From NCBI GenBank assembly GCA_001800945.1, contig MGWJ01000013.1, forward strand, positions 1-9,450: DNA of 9,450 nucleotides, in the 5' to 3' direction. The translations under genes were made by a program, and so were the position numbers. This DNA comes from Flavobacteria bacterium RIFCSPLOWO2_12_FULL_31_7 (lineage in GTDB: Bacteria; Bacteroidota; Bacteroidia; Flavobacteriales; Flavobacteriaceae). The notes beneath the pieces were generated by a model, which was given only the letters and a program-made list of their open reading frames with translations, ran no database searches and had not been told where the DNA came from. Every line of letters begins with the position of its first letter. Position 1 is the first letter of the stretch. Of this stretch, positions 6,301 to 9,450 are shown in pieces.

Positions 6301-7290
6301 TTATTCAATAATTAATTTCTTAGTTGAAGTTTTTCCTTCTTCTGTAATTTTTACGATGTAAATACCAGAAGTTAAGTTTGAAACATTAACAGTATTGTTA
6401 GTAACTTTAGCGTTAACAACTTCTTTTCCTAACATGTTAACAATTGATATATTGATATCGCTATTTAAAGCTGTTTCAATGAATAAGTTGTTTTTTGTTG
6501 GATTTGGATACATTTTTAATCCGTCAATTTGAGAGAAAGATGCAGCTCCTAATACAGATGTTGTAACATATGTCCAGTTATCAGCAATTCTAATATCGTC
6601 ATATTCAACATTTCCAGTTCCAGTAGTTGCGTTACCAGCTTGTCTTAAAGCGATACTAGCAATTTGTGCTGGTGCAGCTGTTGTTCCTGTAGCGTTTGTA
6701 GCAGTTGCAGCTGGTTCAGTGCTATCTAAAGCTGGGTTTACGAATAAACTTGCTGTGTTTGTACCTCTGTCATATTTTACAACTACAAAGATTGGTGTGT
6801 TGATTGCGAAATCAGTAGCAACAAATGATGGAGTTGCAGTTCCACCACTATTGTTTAATACTCCAATGTTAAATGTGTCAGCAACAGTTCCTGTTCTGAA
6901 ATAAATACGAGCTGGTAAAGCTGTTAAAGAAGCTCCAGCTGTTGCTCCTAAAGCAATTGAGTAATCACCAATAGCAGTATTTGGATGTAATCCAGTTACG
7001 TTTGGCATATTAATTACAGTAGAAAAATAAGCAACTGTAGTAATTGCAGTTCCGCAAGATTTATTAATATCTTCAGTATTACCAGCAACTAAAGCTATTT
7101 TGTTTCCTTGAGCCACAATACCAGTGTAAGGGATTGATCCTGTAGCAACTGTAATTTGTCCAGGAGTAGCTCCACTGTGAGTTGACCATCCATTCGCATT
7201 AGCAGAACCTGTGTATAAGAATGTATCTGTAATTTGTCCGAATGACGCGCTAGTTAAAGCAATTAATAATAAAGAGTAAATTTTTTTCAT
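6301..7290 (-). CDS. T9SS type A cargo protein with LamG-like/jelly-roll domain
   Basis: This 329-aa secreted protein has three parts. Residues 1-18 are a Sec signal peptide (MKKIYSLLLIALTSASFG, cleavage before Gln19). Residues 20-245 are a Thr/Ala/Gly-rich beta region ending in VEYDDIRIADNW (228-239); this ending and the IALRQAGN segment look like the last strands of concanavalin A-like (LamG) jelly rolls in secreted Bacteroidetes proteins, but I cannot name a substrate. Residues 258-329 form a type A T9SS sorting domain: LKMYPNPTKNNLFIE, then INMLGKEV-like strand, then SGIYIVKITEEGKTSTKKLIIE. The T9SS moves such proteins across the outer membrane, removes the sorting domain, and releases or anchors the passenger on the surface. 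The gene has its own promoter (7314-7342) and a strong terminator, so it is monocistronic. The sorting domain is certain; the passenger fold is an inference. Confidence 0.9.
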   Translation of the reverse strand: MKKIYSLLLIALTSASFGQITDTFLYTGSANANGWSTHSGATPGQITVATGSIPYTGIVAQGNKIALVAGNTEDINKSCGTAITTVAYFSTVINMPNVTGLHPNTAIGDYSIALGATAGASLTALPARIYFRTGTVADTFNIGVLNNSGGTATPSFVATDFAINTPIFVVVKYDRGTNTASLFVNPALDSTEPAATATNATGTTAAPAQIASIALRQAGNATTGTGNVEYDDIRIADNWTYVTTSVLGAASFSQIDGLKMYPNPTKNNLFIETALNSDINISIVNMLGKEVVNAKVTNNTVNVSNLTSGIYIVKITEEGKTSTKKLIIE

Positions 7291-7313
7291 GTTTTAAAAA
7301 TTTTAATTGAGTA

Positions 7314-7342
7314 CAAAGATAATAAAAACATTAATTTACAAA
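7314..7342 (-). promoter_or_regulatory. Promoter of the 329-aa T9SS cargo gene
   Basis: On the minus strand TTTG (7342-7339) and TATCTTTG (7321-7314) are separated by 17 bp. This is a complete match to the Bacteroidetes housekeeping promoter, TTG-type -33 element plus TAnnTTTG -7 element. The -7 box ends 23 bp before the ATG at 7290, leaving a leader of roughly 15-20 nt without a Shine-Dalgarno sequence. Confidence 0.72.
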
Positions 7343-7453
7343 CTAATTTTGTAAGGAAATTAATGTTTTCTTAATATAAGTTTTTTGATTTTTAGTTAAT
7401 AACTAATTAGTAATCAAAATTTTATATATTTTTTTGATTTATAATCATACAAA

Positions 7454-7491
7454 TTCATAGACTTATAGTTAAAAAGCTACAAGTCTATGAA
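7454..7491 (-). terminator. Hairpin downstream of the 112-aa gene, probable terminator
   Basis: An 11-bp perfect inverted repeat TTCATAGACTT/AAGTCTATGAA (7454-7464 with 7481-7491) can extend inward after one mismatch by 3 more base pairs. It begins 14 bp after the stop of the 7506-7844 gene on the minus strand. The following U-run is short (UUUG), so termination may be weaker than at 6252-6280, or the stem may mainly stabilise the 3' end. The remaining bases of 7291-7505 are very AT-rich and hold no other gene. Confidence 0.6.
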
Positions 7492-7505
7492 AGTGTTTTA
7501 TAAAA

Positions 7506-7844
7506 TTAGTTGATTATTAGTTTTCTAGTTGCAGAAGCGTCTCCTTCTTTGATCTTGATAATGTAAACACCAGGATTTAAACTAGAAATATTAAGTTCTC
7601 TAGAAAATAAAGTAACATCAATTACTTTTTTCCCCAATACATCAAAAACCTCTACTTTTTTGTCAAGGTTTAGTCGCGAAGTGATATAAACTTTTCCTGT
7701 ATTGTTAGGATTTGGATATAAACTCAATCCTTCAATAGTAGGCTCTTGTGACTTAGATGTGCTGGCGCTTTTGCCATCTTGGGCGTTGGCGCTTAAACTA
7801 AATGTTAAGAATAAAAGTGTAATATAAAAGTATTTTTTTGCCAT
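7506..7844 (-). CDS. Small secreted protein: signal peptide plus T9SS type A sorting domain only
   Basis: This 112-aa protein has a clear signal peptide (residues 1-21, MAKKYFYITLLFLTFSLSANA, cleavage before Gln22). A polar Ser/Lys-rich linker of about 17 residues (DGKSASTSKSQEPTIEG) follows, and then a complete type A T9SS sorting domain from about residue 39 to 112: GLSLYPNPNNTGKVYITS, VEVFDVLGKKVIDV, LNISSLNPGVYIIKIKEGDASATRKLIIN. There is no room for a passenger domain, so after removal of the sorting domain only a short linker peptide would remain. Transfer through the T9SS is inferred from the domain alone. The frame is intact, starts with ATG, is flanked by hairpins on both sides and has the same base composition as its neighbours, so it does not look like a decayed remnant. 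The role is unknown. Confidence 0.88.
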   Translation of the reverse strand: MAKKYFYITLLFLTFSLSANAQDGKSASTSKSQEPTIEGLSLYPNPNNTGKVYITSRLNLDKKVEVFDVLGKKVIDVTLFSRELNISSLNPGVYIIKIKEGDASATRKLIIN

Positions 7845-7861
7845 AGTTTCTGTATATTAGG

Positions 7862-7869
7862 TAAAGTTA
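7862..7869 (-). promoter_or_regulatory. Weak candidate -7 element of the 112-aa T9SS gene
   Basis: The minus strand reads TAACTTTA, seven of eight positions of TAnnTTTG, 17 bp before the ATG at 7844. No TTG lies at a normal distance upstream. Since a strong terminator (7901-7943) separates this gene from the one before it, it needs a promoter in this 57-bp interval, and this is the best candidate. Confidence 0.35.
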
Positions 7870-7900
7870 TAAAATAAAAATCAATTACCATGCCATTAAT

Positions 7901-7943
7901 AAAAAAATCTCGTTCAATTTTAACAATTAAACGAGATTTTTTT
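7901..7943 (-). terminator. Strong bidirectional-type terminator after the 263-aa outer-membrane protein gene
   Basis: A 14-bp perfect stem pairs 7901-7914 (seven A then TCTCGTT) with 7930-7943 (AACGAGA then seven T). The 15-nt loop can itself pair AATT with AATT. On the minus strand it lies 21 bp after the stop of the 7965-8756 gene and carries the U-tract in its descending arm. The A-tract on the other side makes it work equally well on the + strand, though no + strand gene reads into it. Confidence 0.88.
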
Positions 7944-7964
7944 GAATCTATGTTTTTTAAGGAA

Positions 7965-8756
7965 TTAATCTAAGTAATAAATGTATCCAAAGTTTAACCA
8001 TAAATTCCAGTCGTTTACTTTATTTTCAGGATATCTTTTCTGGTCTGGACTTAAACCATCTACCCAGTTAGAGAAATAATATTGCCATCTTAATTCTACA
8101 AATAAATCTGATAATTCGGTTAATTTGTATCTTGTACCTACACTAGAAACTATACTCCATGTGCTTCCTCCGTCATTGTTAACAGCTCCATTTAAAAATT
8201 TTTGACCATCATCAATAGCTCCTGTTGTTAATGGAGAAATTTTTCCTAATGTTGAATATACGTTTGGTTTGTAAAAATTATAATGTGCACCTAAACCAAT
8301 AAATGGACCCCAAGCACCATCTGTAGCAGTAAATTGACGAATACTCCATGGGAAATATTCTAATTGCATACCAATATCTGTAACTTTAGCTTCACCATTC
8401 ATGGCTCTTAATTGCTGTCCTCCAAGAGATTGTTTTTCTGCCCAAACTCCAAAGTGATCTAATTTTGTTTTTGTATAGGAGAATTCAGAACGTAATTTAA
8501 AGTGATCATTAAAATAGGTTTCTGGTGTGTAACAGTTACATTCCGCTCTGTATGAAAAGTTCATGTAGTGTACTAAACCAATACCAAAACCTGTATTTCC
8601 AGCATTTGTTGTTAAATCATGTCTTTCACCAAAATCAGACTGAAACGCTACTGGTCCAACAAAAGCACCAACTTCGTGTGAAAAACCAAACTGCGCGCTT
8701 GAAAATTGGGAGATTCCAAATACCAATATTAGGCTATAAATTATTTTTTTAGTCAT
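7965..8756 (-). CDS. Outer-membrane beta-barrel-like protein, flavobacterial family of unknown function
   Basis: This 263-aa protein has a signal peptide (residues 1-21, ending in QFSSA, cleavage before Gln22). The mature sequence starts FGFSHEVGAFVGPVAFQSDFG and is rich in aromatic, Gly-flanked amphipathic strands (GFGIGLVHYMNFSY, GMQLEYFPW, PFIGLGAHYNFY, SSVGTRYKLTELSDLFVELRWQYYF, LWLNFGYIYYLD), with an aromatic final strand as in barrel proteins inserted by the BAM complex. A CxC pair (Cys73, Cys75) in AECNCYTPE sits in a predicted external or periplasmic loop. By memory, length and the GFSHEVG start resemble a flavobacterial family labelled THC0290_0291; this is unverified and no function is known to me. 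It has a TAnnTTTG element upstream and a strong terminator downstream, so it is monocistronic. Confidence 0.82.
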   Translation of the reverse strand: MTKKIIYSLILVFGISQFSSAQFGFSHEVGAFVGPVAFQSDFGERHDLTTNAGNTGFGIGLVHYMNFSYRAECNCYTPETYFNDHFKLRSEFSYTKTKLDHFGVWAEKQSLGGQQLRAMNGEAKVTDIGMQLEYFPWSIRQFTATDGAWGPFIGLGAHYNFYKPNVYSTLGKISPLTTGAIDDGQKFLNGAVNNDGGSTWSIVSSVGTRYKLTELSDLFVELRWQYYFSNWVDGLSPDQKRYPENKVNDWNLWLNFGYIYYLD

Positions 8757-8776
8757 TGCTGGGAAATTTTATCCGA

Positions 8777-8784
8777 CAAATATA
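8777..8784 (-). promoter_or_regulatory. -7 promoter element of the 263-aa outer-membrane protein gene
   Basis: The minus strand reads TATATTTG, an exact TAnnTTTG match, 20 bp before the ATG at 8756. A TTTG at 8791-8794 is too close (6 bp) to act as its -33 element, and no other TTG is suitably placed, so only the -7 half is convincing. Confidence 0.6.
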
Positions 8785-8936
8785 AAAAAACAAACTTCAT
8801 ATTAAAATATTTTTTTTGTTTTATTGAAAATTTGATGATTTTTTTAAGATTTCGTAGTATGGTAAACACAATTTTCTTTTTTCTTAAAAAAAGGTTATTT
8901 TTTTTACGAAAACGATGTAATTTTTTTTAATAACTG

Positions 8937-8944
8937 TATATTTG
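8937..8944 (+). promoter_or_regulatory. -7 promoter element of gdhA
   Basis: The + strand reads TATATTTG, an exact TAnnTTTG match ending 31 bp before the gdhA ATG, leaving an AT-rich leader of about 25 nt without a Shine-Dalgarno sequence. No TTG lies at the normal -33 distance, where the sequence is an AT-rich tract. The divergent region 8757-8975 also holds a 7-bp inverted repeat TTTCGTA/TACGAAA (8850-8856 and 8905-8911) and a short CTTTTTT/AAAAAAG hairpin (8876-8893). Both could be regulatory but neither is distinctive. Confidence 0.62.
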
Positions 8945-8975
8945 CAATCAGAAAAATTTTTTTAAAAACATAATT

Positions 8976-9450
8976 ATGAGTCAAAGTGTTACAGCATTTT
9001 TAGAAGAAGTTTCTAAAAGAAATGCAAACGAGCCAGAATTTATGCAAGCCGTAAGAGAAGTGGCAGAAACAGTAATTCCGTTTATTGAGGAAAACCCTAA
9101 ATACCAAGGCAAAATGTTATTGGAAAGAATGGTGGAGCCTGAAAGAGTAATTATGTTCAGAGTTGTTTGGATTGATGACAAAGGTACAACTCAAGTTAAC
9201 AGAGGTTACAGAATTCAAATGAACTCTGCAATTGGACCATATAAAGGAGGAATTCGTTTCCATCCTTCGGTAAACTTAAGTATCTTAAAATTCTTAGCTT
9301 TTGAACAAACTTTCAAAAATTCATTAACTACATTACCAATGGGTGGTGGAAAAGGTGGAGCTGATTTTGATCCAAAAGGAAAATCAGATGTTGAAATCAT
9401 GAGATTCTGTCAAGCATTCATGACTGAATTGTCTAAACATATTGGTGCTG
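8976..9450 (+). CDS. gdhA: Glutamate dehydrogenase, N-terminal third (3' end outside window)
   Basis: The first 158 codons of a hexameric, roughly 447-aa glutamate dehydrogenase are present, starting at ATG 8976. The enzyme converts 2-oxoglutarate plus ammonium to glutamate, and the reverse, in the cytoplasm. The visible substrate domain has GPYKGGIRFHPSVN (residues 87-100, glutamate-binding Lys90), EQTFKNSLTTLPMGGGKGG (110-128, Lys114 and the catalytic Lys126) and ADFDPKGKSDVEIMRFCQAFMTEL (129-152). These correspond closely to Lys92, Lys116 and Lys128 of E. coli GdhA. The start MSQSVTAFLEEVSKRN is also as in that family. The Rossmann domain that sets cofactor choice is outside the window, so NADP use is inferred from family similarity only. 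The gene is divergent from the outer-membrane protein gene and has its own promoter element. Confidence 0.96.
   Translation, partial: MSQSVTAFLEEVSKRNANEPEFMQAVREVAETVIPFIEENPKYQGKMLLERMVEPERVIMFRVVWIDDKGTTQVNRGYRIQMNSAIGPYKGGIRFHPSVNLSILKFLAFEQTFKNSLTTLPMGGGKGGADFDPKGKSDVEIMRFCQAFMTELSKHIGA

Noticed and set aside
8981..9400. Minus-strand frames of 66 and 61 aa opposite gdhA
   Set aside because: They are shadows of the gdhA coding sequence, whose substrate-domain motifs are unmistakable.

Overview
The window is AT-rich DNA from a member of the Bacteroidetes, most likely the Flavobacteriaceae (Flavobacterium or a close relative). The evidence is: two proteins with a type IX secretion (T9SS) C-terminal sorting domain, several secreted or outer-membrane proteins with short 'MKK...Q' signal peptides, promoter elements of the TAnnTTTG type, start codons without Shine-Dalgarno sequences, and the gene set itself (rpoN, type I asparaginase, TatD, LuxE-like enzyme, GDH). 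Both ends cut through genes.

Layout. On the + strand, 1-756 is the C-terminal half of the sigma-54 factor RpoN, followed (858-1469) by a small polytopic membrane protein that looks like a degenerate PAP2 phosphatase. This gene runs head-on into a minus-strand cluster, and the two coding ends overlap by 13 bp. The cluster reads from 6194 down to 1457: LuxE/PaaK-like acyl-protein synthetase, TatD hydrolase, PlsC-like acyltransferase, type I asparaginase, tRNA-Ser(GGA), and a secreted beta-barrel-like protein. Its junctions are tight: 1 bp, 57 bp, a 17-bp overlap, 5 bp and 14 bp. It is therefore probably one transcription unit, with the tRNA cut out of a coding transcript.

From 6252 to 8756, still on the minus strand, come three separately transcribed envelope genes: a 329-aa T9SS cargo with its own promoter and terminator, a 112-aa protein that is almost only a signal peptide plus T9SS sorting domain, and a 263-aa outer-membrane beta-barrel candidate. 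Clear hairpins separate them. An AT-rich divergent region (8757-8975) then leads to the + strand gdhA gene, of which the first 158 codons are present.

Function. The parts are mostly housekeeping: nitrogen metabolism (asparaginase, glutamate dehydrogenase, alternative sigma factor), lipid and acyl chemistry (PlsC-like and LuxE-like enzymes), nucleic-acid processing (TatD), and the envelope (T9SS cargo and barrels). I see no phage, transposon, CRISPR or defence island, and nothing that clearly amounts to a new system. The points most worth a second look are the tRNA embedded between two protein genes, the cargo-less T9SS protein, the Thr-to-Ser change at a catalytic position of the asparaginase, the PAP2-like protein with altered motifs, and the stand-alone LuxE-like enzyme whose promoter sits directly on its start codon.
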